Positions 61,001 through 64,000 of a stretch of 64,000 bases of DNA are shown in pieces. Source of the stretch: Acanthosepion esculentum (lineage: Eukaryota > Mollusca > Cephalopoda > Sepiida > Sepiidae). How positions within the stretch are numbered: the first letter of the stretch is position 1; the number at the start of each line of letters is the position of its first letter. Position numbers and translations under genes: made by a program. The DNA lies in assembly GCA_964036315.1 (NCBI GenBank), contig OZ038517.1:56856656-56920655 (forward strand), in the 5' to 3' direction. Under the pieces are notes generated by a model. The model made no database searches. It was not told the DNA's origin and saw nothing but the letters and a program-made list of their open reading frames with translations.

Positions 61001-64000
61001 TTAGTATTACTAATTGTTATATTAGTGTTTTATTAGTATTATATAAACTTTCTATATTAGTGTTTTATTAGTATTATATAAACTTTCTATATTAGTGTTT
61101 TATTAGTATTATATAAACTTTCTTGGATTGTTATATTAGTGTTTTATTAGTATTACTAATTGTTATATTAGTGTTTTATTAGTATTACTTCTTATTCCAT
61201 AAGAATTGTTGCATTCACTATTTGAAATGTGTATTCAAATATAACAATTATGATGAAAAAGATGTGGTATTTTAATTAAAATTGGAAAAAAATCTTTGGG
61301 TCAAGCATGTGATACTCCTGACAACAATTTTTGTAGAAAAACAGAAAAGCATTTATAATTTTTTCCCCCCAATTATCTTTTAAATGATGAAAAAAAAAAC
61401 AACCAAATGTTTCTTTCTTTTTTTCCTCAGAGACCCAATTCGGCGTAGTCCTGTGACAACTGTAAAGAATTCCTCTCTGATTTGTGTCCATGGAGGAATG
61501 TTATATGAACCTGATCTCAATGTAGTGACCCTGTGTCAGCAAAGGTGAAAATTCGTCTTCTTATTTCAAACTAAGAAAAAGTTTTGTAGTAATTCAAATG
61601 CCCTTTATTATAAATTATTGTTTATCTAAAAAAAAAATTTTTTTTTTTTTTATGACATTTTTTTTTTAAAAAAAATATGTCCTGATACCCTGAATAAGTC
61701 CATGAAGTTAACATCTATGAATGTAAGATGAACAAATTTTTATCAGAGCATCAGCCAGGTTCATCAAAAGTCTCCTTCCTCCAATATGCTAGTGAACTCA
61801 ACAATCATATTTAATGGCACATGCACACACATTCTTAATATAACAGTGTTATGGAACTAGGCTAGGTACAAGTACTGTTTGTTTACTGTGTCAAGTTAAT
61901 ATTAGCCAGTTAGTTTCCTCACTTTTGTGTGGGAAATTTAGGTCTTTTGAGCCTTTTTTTCTATGATGGAACGCTGATACAAATTCCAGCTAAAAATATG
62001 TAAAAAATAAGGTTTTGTTTTGTTTTTTTTTTTTAAACTTGATGAAATTGTTTCATCTGCACTATTAACTGGCATTGAAAGCAAATCAAAGAGACATGCA
62101 TTAACATATTACACCAATGCATGTTTATAGTCCACATTGGGAATGAACAAGACGTGTGTAACTGAAATGATTTTGCATAAATTGTTGCTTTCCAAGAACC
62201 TCTCAACACAAATTGGTTAGAAATTGGACAAAAATGAATCTCAAAAAATGTATTGCACTAAATTAATTGACATTTTAAACACTCCTCAAAATTATTCTCC
62301 AATATTTCTTTTGAAGGGAGATTAATGAGAAAAGTTTTGAATAAAATTAATAAACTCAAATTACACAGCAAATTTAAAGATTGTTTTCCTGCAAAGATTT
62401 GAAGAAGTGAATTTTTATGTCAATGATTATTTGAAGAAACGTCAACAATTGAACACTGAGAAGATGTATAACTTTTTCATATGTGACATTTGAAGTTTTT
62501 TTTGTATATGACAAATTACTTTAAGTAAATAGATAAAAATATAAATGGAAAATTGTTTCTTCATCTTTATTTGAATCGCTTCTTTTTGCAAACCAACCAT
62601 GAATTTGTTTAATAGGATTTAATAGCTTTTATATAGATAAAATAAACTTCCTTCTATATTCATATGTAGAATGAATTTCATTTCACAAATTCACTGAACA
62701 GATTTAGTAGAATTTTTTAATCAAGAGTTGACTGTATTCATCTTAGTTAATGAATTTTAATATATTTTTGTTACAGCATTGCATATCTTTGGCCAGATGA
62801 ATGGACAATTATTGAAGCCAGCTGCACAGTAGACATTGAAATCAAAGTCTTTAAAGAGCAAGGTGATTCGAATGGTGCCAAAGGATTGCCGACATTAATT
62901 TGTCAGCCTGGTAAGAAAGTGCTAACTTTTTTTTTCTTTTTTTTTCTTGCTATTGTCTTTATTTATTGGAATATATCATCAGAAAAATAATCTAAATATT
63001 TTGGTAAACCAAAAGTAAGAAAAAGAAATTTTAGCCAAATAAACCCCTTTTTAAAAAATAAATTGAGCAACAAATATATATTTACTAAATATTATTACAC
63101 TCATAGAATCTATTCTGAAAAAAATGAAGACATTTGTTGCTGTCTAGATATACAGAAGACAATGATTAACATTCTATTTAAGTCTTTGAAGATCAAAGTT
63201 GACTGAAAAGAAGTGCTATAGAAGAAACTGTTAGCATAGGTTTTACAGTTAGTTGCATCTAGCCATTTCAACTGTAAATTGATGGGACTTTGCTGCCAAT
63301 CTAGTACTGTGCTTAAAATCATAGTTTAACTTCCCTAGAGGAAAGTTCATCAGAACAATTATGATGAAAGTATTTATAGAAAGGGTACAGGGAAACTATG
63401 TTATGGCAGTGGGAAAGGGATTGAAACCAAGATGCCAGGTCAGGACCAATAACATTTCAGATTCTTTGGATTTTATCAAGAATCTCTAAATATACAGCAG
63501 GAACACAGGACCAGATGTGGCAGAAATATTCAAAGCAAGGACAAATTTTAGACTTATAAATATGTAAGATAGACTCTGTCAAGAAAAATTGTTTAGCACA
63601 ACATAGTGAACCAACTTTCTTAACTAAAGTTTTTAAAATTGGTTGTCCAAAGTAAGTTAACCCAAAATATTTTTTTAACTTACATGTAATTTCAAAGAAG
63701 AAAAGGAAAAAAATCACATAGACAATAATAAAGACGTCCCTCATTAATATTTGGCTACACCTCCTTTGGCAGTGATGACCACCTTCAAATGTTTCTAGTA
63801 GCCATCTAGAAGCATCTTGTACTTCTCAGATGGTATTTTCTTCCACCCTTTCTTTGCATTTTGGCTTTTTAAAACATTGAAATCCTCATTTATTGGCTAA
63901 TTTCTGCCTTTTGAGCACTGACAGCTTATCAAGGTCTTTTCTAATTTTAATATATGTTTGTCAAAATGGTTTTACCCATTTTTTTTTCCTTTAGGGTGCT
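16877..64000 (+). CDS. USP48: USP48 gene, ubiquitin-specific protease (exons joined; 3' end outside window)
   Basis: This gene encodes a cysteine deubiquitinase that cleaves ubiquitin isopeptide bonds; family members act in the nucleus and cytosol. Joining the exons listed below gives one open frame of about 889 residues. The catalytic Cys box GATCYVN places Cys98 at the same position as in human USP48. The His box [10 protein letters not shown] places His354, and WYKFND supplies Asn371/Asp372. Two CxxC pairs (CSQC and CLQC) match the zinc-binding fingers of USP cores. Downstream, [36 protein letters not shown] and YLWPDEW match the DUSP repeats of USP48. The C-terminal ubiquitin-like domain of the family is not reached. 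Introns range from about 200 bp to 10.3 kb and are full of transposon relics. Exon boundaries were read by eye from GT/AG sites, phase and similarity to the vertebrate protein; the family call is very secure. Confidence 0.96.
17195..17400 (+). repeat. SINE, family S copy 4
   Basis: GCCAAGTTCAAATTCCAGG (B-box-like) near 17234, then GAGAAAGGCATGAATCCATC and CAACCAGTCTAAGAGAAGGA; this is the longest copy of the family in the window and lies in the USP48 intron after coding exon 1. Confidence 0.55.
17765..20330 (-). pseudogene. Ty3/gypsy-like retrotransposon relic (gag, protease, RT, RNase H, integrase remnants)
   Basis: Reading the - strand from right to left in the window, pieces appear in gag-pol order. 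A gag-like stretch has [14 protein letters not shown] and [11 protein letters not shown] (about 19.85-19.7 kb), then a decayed zinc knuckle [13 protein letters not shown] (about 19.5 kb). Protease remnants are ALVDTG (about 19.37 kb) and [13 protein letters not shown] remnants are [11 protein letters not shown] and [16 protein letters not shown] (about 18.73-18.6 kb). RNase H-like remnants are [17 protein letters not shown] and [11 protein letters not shown] (18.29-18.17 kb). Integrase remnants are [20 protein letters not shown] (about 17.84-17.78 kb). Many frameshifts and stops; the RT catalytic YxDD segment was not found. No LTRs identified. It lies antisense in a USP48 intron. Confidence 0.75.
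20340..21620 (+). other. USP48 intron sequence, no gene seen
   Basis: AT-rich intron between the gypsy-like relic and coding exon 2; no coding similarity recognised. Confidence 0.4.
21624..21744 (+). CDS. USP48: USP48 coding exon 2
   Basis: The acceptor is TCTACAG and the donor GTGGGT; it enters in phase 2 and ends in phase 0. It encodes [20 protein letters not shown], then [17 protein letters not shown], the Cys-rich segment before the catalytic box of USP48. A second GT 4 bases downstream (GTAATT) would break the frame into the next exon, so the first GT is used. Confidence 0.93.
23857..23982. repeat. MITE family M, copy 1
   Basis: The right end reads GAAGTGGGTCAGATCAGGAACTTTTCAGCACC; the left end has AAAATTTCTGTCCTACTC in inverted relation to it. 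It shares termini with the copies at 30.4, 34.7 and 42.8 kb. Confidence 0.4.
24786..24848 (+). repeat. Perfect 28-bp inverted repeat with 7-nt loop
   Basis: The arms 24786-24813 and 24821-24848 are exact reverse complements (GTTATTACTAAACTATATAT and onward). In the USP48 transcript this forms a stable stem. Confidence 0.9.
25555..25640 (-). repeat. tRNA-like sequence: SINE head or tRNA pseudogene
   Basis: On the - strand, GCGTCGATAGCCTAGGGGTT (A box) is followed by an anticodon-arm-like CCGACTGATGCTAAATCGG and a B box GGTTTCGATCCTAG with correct spacing. The acceptor stem is imperfect, so a SINE head or a decayed tRNA is more likely than a working tRNA. Confidence 0.5.
25735..26250 (+). repeat. 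Dispersed repeat family R, copy 1
   Basis: GGCAATTGTAAATTACTGGC, AAAAGCAAAATACA and GGGCTTTACCCTGATTAACC recur at 30.64-30.87 kb (same direction) and 31.20-31.44 kb (reverse). Its right end, TTATGAACATGGAAGTGTAC then TTGTACCTG, recurs at 31.50-31.54 kb. In both places a TA-type microsatellite follows directly. Confidence 0.6.
26252..26803. repeat. Compound (TA)n(TG)n microsatellite with about 22-bp higher-order units
   Basis: About 550 bp alternates TATATATA and TGTGTGTGTGTG blocks. From 26301 to about 26460 the unit is a regular 22 bp, later drifting to 16-26 bp. All long ORFs over it on both strands are Tyr/Val/Cys or Thr/His/Ile repeats and not genes. Pure purine/pyrimidine alternation favours Z-DNA or cruciform structures. 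Confidence 0.95.
26806..28110 (-). pseudogene. Penelope-like retroelement relic, RT 3' part and GIY-YIG endonuclease
   Basis: On the - strand from about 28.06 kb, [19 protein letters not shown] holds the YxDD RT motif (28023-28034), followed by [24 protein letters not shown] and several stops. It continues with [21 protein letters not shown] and [13 protein letters not shown] (27.45-27.30 kb), the GIY-YIG type endonuclease of Penelope-like elements, then [14 protein letters not shown] (about 27.2 kb). The 3' end carries CTGAAGATGGCC...GCTGAAAGC (26957-26918, read on the - strand). Clearly inactive. It lies antisense in a USP48 intron. Confidence 0.75.
28125..28690 (+). pseudogene. Second Penelope-like 3' end, inverted relative to the first
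   Basis: The + strand encodes [20 protein letters not shown] and a decayed tail, then CTGAAGATGG...GAGCCAAAAACTTAGATC (about 28518-28556) and ATGATCAAACATAATAGAC. It is the reverse complement of 26.81-27.34 kb over about 550 bp, so the two form a tail-out inverted pair with about 780 bp between them. Confidence 0.7.
28760..29880 (-). pseudogene. LINE (non-LTR retrotransposon) RT C-terminal relic
   Basis: Read on the - strand, [18 protein letters not shown] (about 29.86-29.8 kb) matches the LINE RT block [15 protein letters not shown], and [12 protein letters not shown] (about 29.67 kb) matches the catalytic YADD block with D to [13 protein letters not shown] and a C-terminal CxxC...HxxxH finger ([16 protein letters not shown]) lie near 29.05-28.77 kb. 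Frameshifts and stops are frequent. This is an immobile relic. Confidence 0.75.
30360..30545. repeat. MITE family M, copy 2, beside a T-tract
   Basis: Left CAGTTTCTGGTTTGACCAAG and right GTGGGTCAAACCAAGAACTA are inverted termini about 75 bp apart, the right one ending TTCAACACCC. Immediately followed by a TA/CA microsatellite. Confidence 0.4.
30551..30617. repeat. (TA)n(CA)n microsatellite
   Basis: About 48 bp of TA followed by about 16 bp of CA. Confidence 0.95.
30632..30870 (+). repeat. Dispersed repeat family R, copy 2
   Basis: GGCGATTGTAAATTATTGGC, AAAAGCAAAATACAGCCTC and GTGGGCTTTGCTTAGG match copies 1 and 3. Faces copy 3 in inverted orientation, so 30.55-31.6 kb can fold back on itself. 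Confidence 0.6.
31200..31550 (-). repeat. Dispersed repeat family R, copy 3 (inverted)
   Basis: TAAGCAAAGCCCACAAAAT, GAGGCTGTATTTTTGCTTT and GATTTACAATCGCCTGATG are the reverse complement of copy 2. The right flank TATTATGAACGTTGGAATTG matches the end of copy 1. Confidence 0.6.
31562..31728. repeat. TA microsatellites flanking a small MITE
   Basis: (TA)n at 31563-31608 and 31679-31715 followed by (CA)n; the 68-bp element at 31609-31676 is embedded between them. Confidence 0.9.
31609..31676. mobile_element. 68-bp pogo/Tc1-like MITE with 24-bp TIRs
   Basis: Left CAGTGTAACACGGATATAAG and right CTTATATCCGGGTTACACTG are inverted copies with one mismatch in 24 bp. The CAGTGTAAC terminus resembles Tigger/pogo TIRs, which insert at TA; here the target is a TA microsatellite. 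Confidence 0.7.
32092..32151 (+). CDS. USP48: USP48 coding exon 3, catalytic Cys box
   Basis: This 60-bp exon (20 codons, phase 0 at both ends) encodes [20 protein letters not shown]. The Cys in GATCYVN is the catalytic nucleophile of the USP family (residue 98). The preceding intron of about 10.3 kb is the largest between coding exons. Confidence 0.97.
32442..32523 (+). CDS. USP48: USP48 coding exon 4
   Basis: It follows a strong T-tract and CTTCAG acceptor and ends at GTAAGT in phase 1. It encodes [17 protein letters not shown], continuing the USP fold directly after the Cys box (LQ-LWF, as in the family). Confidence 0.93.
33432..33507 (+). CDS. USP48: USP48 coding exon 5
   Basis: Acceptor CCTTCAG, donor GTGAGT, phase 1 in and phase 2 out. 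It encodes [20 protein letters not shown], then EFSKQR, matching the helix with consensus HLQxLFALLQ of the USP core. Confidence 0.93.
34743..34848. mobile_element. MITE family M, copy 3
   Basis: About 106 bp with termini GAGGGGGTGCTGGAAAATTC and GCTGAGAACTTTTCATTATC in inverted relation, the clearest two-ended copy of this family. Lies 14 bp left of the palindromic element. Confidence 0.5.
34862..35592. mobile_element. Second copy of the palindromic element, with 9-bp flanking repeats
   Basis: The left arm (34871-35052, - orientation) and right arm (35425-35578, + orientation) are near-identical inverted copies containing CCTGAAGAAGGCCGG and GGCCGAAACGTTGTGAC. AATTTCTAG flanks the element at 34862-34870 and 35584-35592. 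Between the arms is about 370 bp with a tRNA-like segment and a duplicated CTGCCTGAACCGGG (about 35125 and 35417). It lies in the USP48 intron between coding exons 5 and 6. Confidence 0.6.
35121..35215 (-). repeat. tRNA-like (SINE head) segment
   Basis: Read on the - strand, it has an A-box-like TGGCACAGTGGATAAAGG and, about 45 bases later, a B-box-like GAGTTCAATACCC. The spacing fits a pol III tRNA-derived promoter. It sits between the arms of the palindromic element, suggesting a nested or chimeric SINE. Confidence 0.4.
36030..36600 (+). pseudogene. Tc1/mariner-like transposase relic
   Basis: [17 protein letters not shown] (about 36379-36430) matches the DDE C-terminal signature [12 protein letters not shown] of Tc1/mariner transposases, with the catalytic Glu retained. 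Upstream frames are broken. Intronic, sense orientation. Confidence 0.6.
36965..37024. repeat. TG/TA microsatellite
   Basis: Short TG run then about 46 bp of TA. Confidence 0.9.
37160..37217 (+). CDS. USP48: USP48 coding exon 6
   Basis: Acceptor CCCTTAG, donor GTAAGT, phase 2 in and phase 0 out. It encodes [19 protein letters not shown], equivalent to the YIDPSxFVKALGLDTGQQQ block of vertebrate USP48. Confidence 0.94.
37850..38075 (+). repeat. Dispersed repeat, related to 47.95-48.17 kb
   Basis: CATCATTTTGGATCATCATAAATC and ATTGATTGATTGTACAAACAA have diverged counterparts at 48.01 and 48.16 kb in the same order. Class unknown. Confidence 0.35.
38490..38780 (+). repeat. tRNA-derived SINE
   Basis: An A-box-like ATGGCTAGCAAACTTG (about 38518) and a B box GAGTTCGATCCTC (about 38564) are spaced as in a tRNA. 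About 200 bp of body follows (GATGCGGTTGTCTAGTGATT). A typical SINE arrangement. Confidence 0.5.
38837..38930 (+). repeat. 34-bp tandem repeat, about 2.8 copies
   Basis: Units beginning AAAAACTGCCAACAATTTAA start at 38837, 38871 and 38905 and are virtually identical. Confidence 0.9.
39602..40440 (+). pseudogene. Jockey-like LINE RT relic, internally deleted
   Basis: The + strand encodes [44 protein letters not shown] and [13 protein letters not shown] (39.64-39.92 kb). The RT catalytic YADD is changed to YTDD. Then, after a deletion, it resumes with [12 protein letters not shown] and [14 protein letters not shown] (40.03-40.16 kb). Sense-oriented in the intron between USP48 coding exons 6 and 7. 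The 63.1-63.7 kb fragment is from a related element. Confidence 0.75.
41030..41430. repeat. Foldback element with arms of about 64 bp plus outer arms
   Basis: CTGACTTCTTAAAGAGTTAT (41108) and onward pairs with ATAACTCTTTAAGAAGTCAG (41281-41300), with near-perfect extension inward to GAAATTGTGC and GCACAGTTTC. Outer segments GATTAGCATTCATTAG (41036) and AATGAATGCTAATC (41409) also pair. Together a MITE-like foldback inside a USP48 intron. Confidence 0.7.
41903..42027 (+). CDS. USP48: USP48 coding exon 7
   Basis: Acceptor CTTATAG, donor GTAAGT, phase 0 in and phase 2 out. It opens with [17 protein letters not shown], the QQDAQEF box of the USP family formed across the junction with the previous exon, and ends with [10 protein letters not shown]. 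Confidence 0.95.
42060..42115. repeat. MITE family M, single terminus
   Basis: GTTGCTGAAAAGTTCTTGGC followed by CTGACCAAGACCC is one end of family M; the partner end was not located. Confidence 0.35.
42176..42678. mobile_element. Large foldback/MITE with arms of about 165 bp
   Basis: The left arm 42176-42342 and right arm 42513-42678 are inverted copies. For example AACAGCAAGACGAGCTTTAC faces the GTGAATCACATCTTGCCATT side, and ATTACAATATAAAATATAAA faces TTTATATTTTATATTGTAAT; CAGTAGAGCTGAAAT faces ATTTCAGCTCTGTTG. About 170 bp of unique sequence separates them. It lies downstream of coding exon 7. Confidence 0.75.
42759..42996. mobile_element. MITE family M, copy 4
   Basis: Left TGAGGGTGTTGCTAAAAAGT and right ACCAAGAACTTTTCAGCATT are inverted termini of a roughly 238-bp element. 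Confidence 0.45.
43391..43499 (+). CDS. USP48: USP48 coding exon 8, first zinc CxxC
   Basis: Acceptor CCTTCAG, donor GTAAGT, phase 2 in and phase 0 out. It encodes [20 protein letters not shown] and then [17 protein letters not shown]. The CSQC pair corresponds to the first half of the structural zinc finger in the USP fingers subdomain. Confidence 0.95.
44003..44136 (+). CDS. USP48: USP48 coding exon 9, second zinc CxxC
   Basis: Acceptor GTTTCAAG, donor GTAAGT, phase 0 in and phase 2 out. It encodes [20 protein letters not shown] and then [19 protein letters not shown] is the second zinc-ligand pair and LxLxRFxFD is a typical USP block. Confidence 0.95.
44397..44645. mobile_element. Hairpin element between TA/TG microsatellites
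   Basis: The arms 44470-44508 and 44575-44613 are perfect or near-perfect inverted repeats (ACATTTCATTAAAAACGACT / AGTCGTTTTTAATGAAATGT). The left flank is (TA)n(TG)n plus TATTTAGGCAGCA and the right flank is (TA)n(CA)n. The same flank and terminus occur at 55.03 kb. Confidence 0.7.
46073..46155 (+). CDS. USP48: USP48 coding exon 10
   Basis: Acceptor TTTTAACAG, donor GTAAGA, phase 2 in and phase 1 out. It encodes [20 protein letters not shown] and then TEYVKVP, matching the family block RQTGHKKKLNTYIGF...ILDM. Confidence 0.94.
46363..46563 (+). CDS. USP48: USP48 coding exon 11, catalytic His box
   Basis: At 201 bp this is the largest exon seen; it lies only 207 bp after the previous one. 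It encodes [20 protein letters not shown] and then [12 protein letters not shown]. His354 (SGHYIAH) and Asn371/Asp372 (KFND) complete the papain-like catalytic triad. Phase 1 at both ends. Confidence 0.97.
47452..47530 (+). repeat. Single end of the ACAGGGTGTGG MITE family
   Basis: ACAGGGTGTGGCAGAAATAC followed by CTCCCACATAATGGTAAG matches the left end of the 53.24-kb element; no right end was found. Confidence 0.5.
47940..48180 (+). repeat. Dispersed repeat, partner of 37.85 kb
   Basis: TCATTCATTTTGGATTCTCAC and AAATTGATTATACAAGCAAT parallel the 37.85-kb copy. Class unknown. Confidence 0.35.
48546..48659 (+). CDS. USP48: USP48 coding exon 12
   Basis: Acceptor TTTTACAG, donor GTAAGT, phase 1 at both ends. 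It begins with a basic, low-similarity linker ([18 protein letters not shown]) and ends with [16 protein letters not shown]. The NAYMLVY strand closes the USP catalytic domain. Confidence 0.94.
49313..49442. repeat. Poly-T, (CT)n and (TA)n microsatellites
   Basis: T run at about 49311-49340, CT run 49374-49397, TA run 49398-49441. Length-unstable intronic sequence. Confidence 0.9.
50213..50404. repeat. Two TA microsatellites
   Basis: (TA)n at about 50213-50256 and 50360-50404; the second abuts the left terminus of a Tc1-like element, whose target is TA. Confidence 0.9.
50404..51354 (-). mobile_element. Tc1/mariner-like element with both termini, internally deleted transposase
   Basis: The termini TTGATAAAGGTGACTCACCT (about 50414) and AGGTGAGTCACTTTTATCGA (about 51327) are inverted copies, and TA flanks the element. 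On the - strand, FSDETKVEL (first catalytic Asp, about 51.3 kb) is followed by a broken stretch. Then an open frame (51062-50808) carries [15 protein letters not shown] (second Asp) and [15 protein letters not shown] (catalytic Glu). The N-terminal DNA-binding part is missing and at least one frameshift separates the parts, so it is non-autonomous. It lies in the intron before USP48 coding exon 13. Confidence 0.8.
51456..51574 (+). CDS. USP48: USP48 coding exon 13
   Basis: Acceptor CTTCCCAG, donor GTAAGT, phase 1 in and phase 0 out. It encodes [20 protein letters not shown], then ELVNMR, matching the helical linker after the catalytic domain (PAFLQELVDRDNSKFEEW in the human protein). It lies about 100 bp downstream of a Tc1-like insertion. 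Confidence 0.92.
52723..52798 (+). CDS. USP48: USP48 coding exon 14
   Basis: Acceptor CTCTTCAG after a long T-tract, donor GTATGT, phase 0 in and phase 1 out. It encodes [20 protein letters not shown], then LVPKG, a variable linker entering the first DUSP region. The frame is fixed by both neighbours; similarity alone is weak. Confidence 0.85.
53239..53345. mobile_element. Short MITE, terminus ACAGGGTGTGGCAGAAATAC
   Basis: The left end ACAGGGTGTGGCAGAAATACC and right end GGTATTTCTACCATACACT are inverted repeats about 107 bp apart; internal AGACATTAGTGGCAATAGTG faces a reverse copy. It is related to the single end at 47.45 kb. Confidence 0.6.
53487..53598 (+). CDS. USP48: USP48 coding exon 15, DUSP region
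   Basis: Acceptor TTTTTAG, donor GTAAGA, phase 1 in and phase 2 out. It encodes [20 protein letters not shown], then [12 protein letters not shown]. It matches the human segment EFVSLEWLQKWLDES...IDNHACLCSHDKL of the first DUSP domain. Confidence 0.93.
53649..53751 (+). repeat. Inverted repeat, arms of about 43 bp
   Basis: TCTAAAGTTCTAATAACAAT (left arm 53649-53692) pairs with ATTGTTATTAGAACTTTAGA (right arm 53709-53751); only a few mismatches. It lies just after USP48 coding exon 15. Confidence 0.85.
53862..53926 (+). repeat. Inverted repeat, arms of about 29 bp
   Basis: AAAAAGGACTGACAATTAAC pairs with the GTTTATTGTCAGTCCTTTTT side, and TTTAATGTT with AACATTAAA. It is the second hairpin within 220 bp in the same intron. 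Confidence 0.85.
54137..54185 (+). CDS. USP48: USP48 coding exon 16
   Basis: A 49-bp exon; acceptor CATTTTCAG, donor GTAAGT, phase 2 in and phase 0 out. It encodes [16 protein letters not shown], matching LHPDKISIMKRIS in the human protein. A GT 3 bases earlier (GTGTAA) is also possible and would drop one Gly without changing frame. Confidence 0.9.
54497..54541. repeat. TA microsatellite
   Basis: About 44 bp of TA, followed by a short CA-rich tail. Confidence 0.9.
54990..55390. mobile_element. Microsatellite-flanked element containing a Penelope-like 3' motif
   Basis: It starts with (TA)n(TG)n and TATTTAGGCAGCA, as at 44.45 kb. The ends TTTCATTAAATAATTTAGAC (about 55068) and ATTATTTAATGAAACATAT (about 55366) are inverted. 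Between them, on the - strand, is TTGATGATGGCTTATGCAAG followed by CTGAAAGCTTAGAT (about 55235-55203), like the ends of the Penelope relics at 26.9 and 28.5 kb. Confidence 0.6.
56165..56211 (+). CDS. USP48: USP48 coding exon 17
   Basis: A 47-bp micro-exon; acceptor TTTCACTAG, donor GTAAGT, phase 0 in and phase 2 out. It encodes [16 protein letters not shown], matching the family sequence AADIFYSRYGGGPRL. Confidence 0.9.
57021..57137 (+). CDS. USP48: USP48 coding exon 18
   Basis: Acceptor CTTTCCAG, donor GTAAGT, phase 2 at both ends. It encodes [20 protein letters not shown], then [14 protein letters not shown]. The CMECV pair aligns with LCKECVVERC of the human DUSP region and is rich in Met. 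Confidence 0.91.
57790..57904 (+). CDS. USP48: USP48 coding exon 19, DUSP motif; two possible donors
   Basis: The acceptor is a T-tract plus TTCCAG, entered in phase 2. The exon encodes [20 protein letters not shown] and an acidic/lysine tail, matching FWVGKSSLRSWRQLALEQL. Two donors fit: 57893|GTTCGT (phase 1), which joins directly to the exon at 58754, or 57904|GTATGG (phase 0), which joins to the optional exon at 58567. The second has the better donor; both keep the frame. Confidence 0.88.
58017..58062 (+). repeat. Short dispersed repeat shared with 47.59-47.64 kb
   Basis: ATAGCATCATTATTCAGTTA occurs identically here (about 58038) and at about 47608, with similar flanking bases on the left. 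Confidence 0.5.
58235..58271 (+). repeat. Perfect 18-bp palindrome with 1-nt centre
   Basis: GGAAGTTCTTCTATGTGC (58235-58252) and its exact reverse complement (58254-58271) are separated by a single A. It lies between the two alternative donors of exon 19 and the optional exon at 58567. Confidence 0.95.
58567..58657 (+). CDS. USP48: USP48 probable or optional exon in the DUSP linker
   Basis: A 91-bp stretch follows a good acceptor (CCATTTTCCTACCTTCAG), is open in phase 0 and ends before GTTGTG in phase 1. These phases fit exactly between the donor at 57904 and the acceptor at 58754. It would encode [20 protein letters not shown] and [11 protein letters not shown]. The corresponding stretch of vertebrate USP48 is a poorly conserved hydrophilic linker, so similarity cannot decide. 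It may be constitutive, alternative or spurious. Confidence 0.5.
58754..58849 (+). CDS. USP48: USP48 coding exon 20
   Basis: Acceptor CTTTTTCAG, donor GTGAGT, phase 1 at both ends. It encodes [20 protein letters not shown], then [10 protein letters not shown], matching LNFNEDILCPHG, the start of the third DUSP region. The CxxH pair is a conserved metal-ligand-like element of these repeats. Confidence 0.9.
59075..59199 (+). CDS. USP48: USP48 coding exon 21
   Basis: Acceptor TTTATTTTAG, donor GTAAGT, phase 1 in and phase 0 out. It encodes [20 protein letters not shown], then [14 protein letters not shown]. It aligns with [22 protein letters not shown]...CCSQCK of human USP48, keeping the CxxC. 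Confidence 0.94.
59799..59847 (+). repeat. Perfect 23-bp inverted repeat with 3-nt loop
   Basis: TAGATTTAGAATATAAATGA (59799) and TCATTTATATTCTAAATCTA (59828-59847) form a perfect stem of 23 bp. Intron between coding exons 21 and 22. Confidence 0.95.
60455..60630 (+). CDS. USP48: USP48 coding exon 22
   Basis: Acceptor CTTCTGCAG, donor GTATGT, phase 0 in and phase 2 out. It encodes a Gln-rich helix ([20 protein letters not shown]) followed by [11 protein letters not shown] and [22 protein letters not shown] and QFFVEEWRKFVRKP are the human equivalents. Confidence 0.95.
60978..61192 (+). repeat. Tandem array of TATTAGTGTTTTATTAGTAT
   Basis: The 20-bp core recurs six times with two alternating spacers (TACTAATTG and TATAAACTTTC), giving compound units of about 35-50 bp. 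Confidence 0.85.
61431..61544 (+). CDS. USP48: USP48 coding exon 23
   Basis: Acceptor TTTTTCCTCAG, donor GTGAAA (weak), phase 2 at both ends. It encodes [20 protein letters not shown], then [18 protein letters not shown], matching [20 protein letters not shown] of human USP48 with the conserved CxHGG loop. Confidence 0.93.
62777..62910 (+). CDS. USP48: USP48 coding exon 24
   Basis: Acceptor TTGTTACAG, donor GTAAGA, phase 2 in and phase 1 out. It encodes [20 protein letters not shown], then [10 protein letters not shown], and ends LICQP. It matches [24 protein letters not shown], the last strand block of the third DUSP region. Confidence 0.94.
63110..63744 (-). pseudogene. Jockey-like LINE RT C-terminal relic
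   Basis: On the - strand, [40 protein letters not shown] and [11 protein letters not shown] match the post-RT region of jockey-type LINEs (YKSxIRPCLEY...KIQRR), like the 40.0-40.2 kb relic. Downstream (to 63.1 kb) the frame is broken ([12 protein letters not shown]). Confidence 0.65.
63742..63855 (-). pseudogene. Tc1-like transposase C-terminal fragment
   Basis: The - strand reads [16 protein letters not shown], a stop, then [16 protein letters not shown], matching the extreme C-terminus of Tc1 transposases (WxxIPxExxxxLxxSMPRRxxAVIxAKGGxTKY). It directly abuts the LINE relic. Confidence 0.55.
63995..64000 (+). CDS. USP48: Possible start of the next USP48 exon, cut by the window edge
   Basis: A long T-tract and CCTTTAG acceptor end at 63994, and six exon-like bases remain (GGTGCT). 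In phase 1 they would read Gly-Cys, and the human protein has a CPEC motif close to this point. Too short to verify. Confidence 0.4.
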
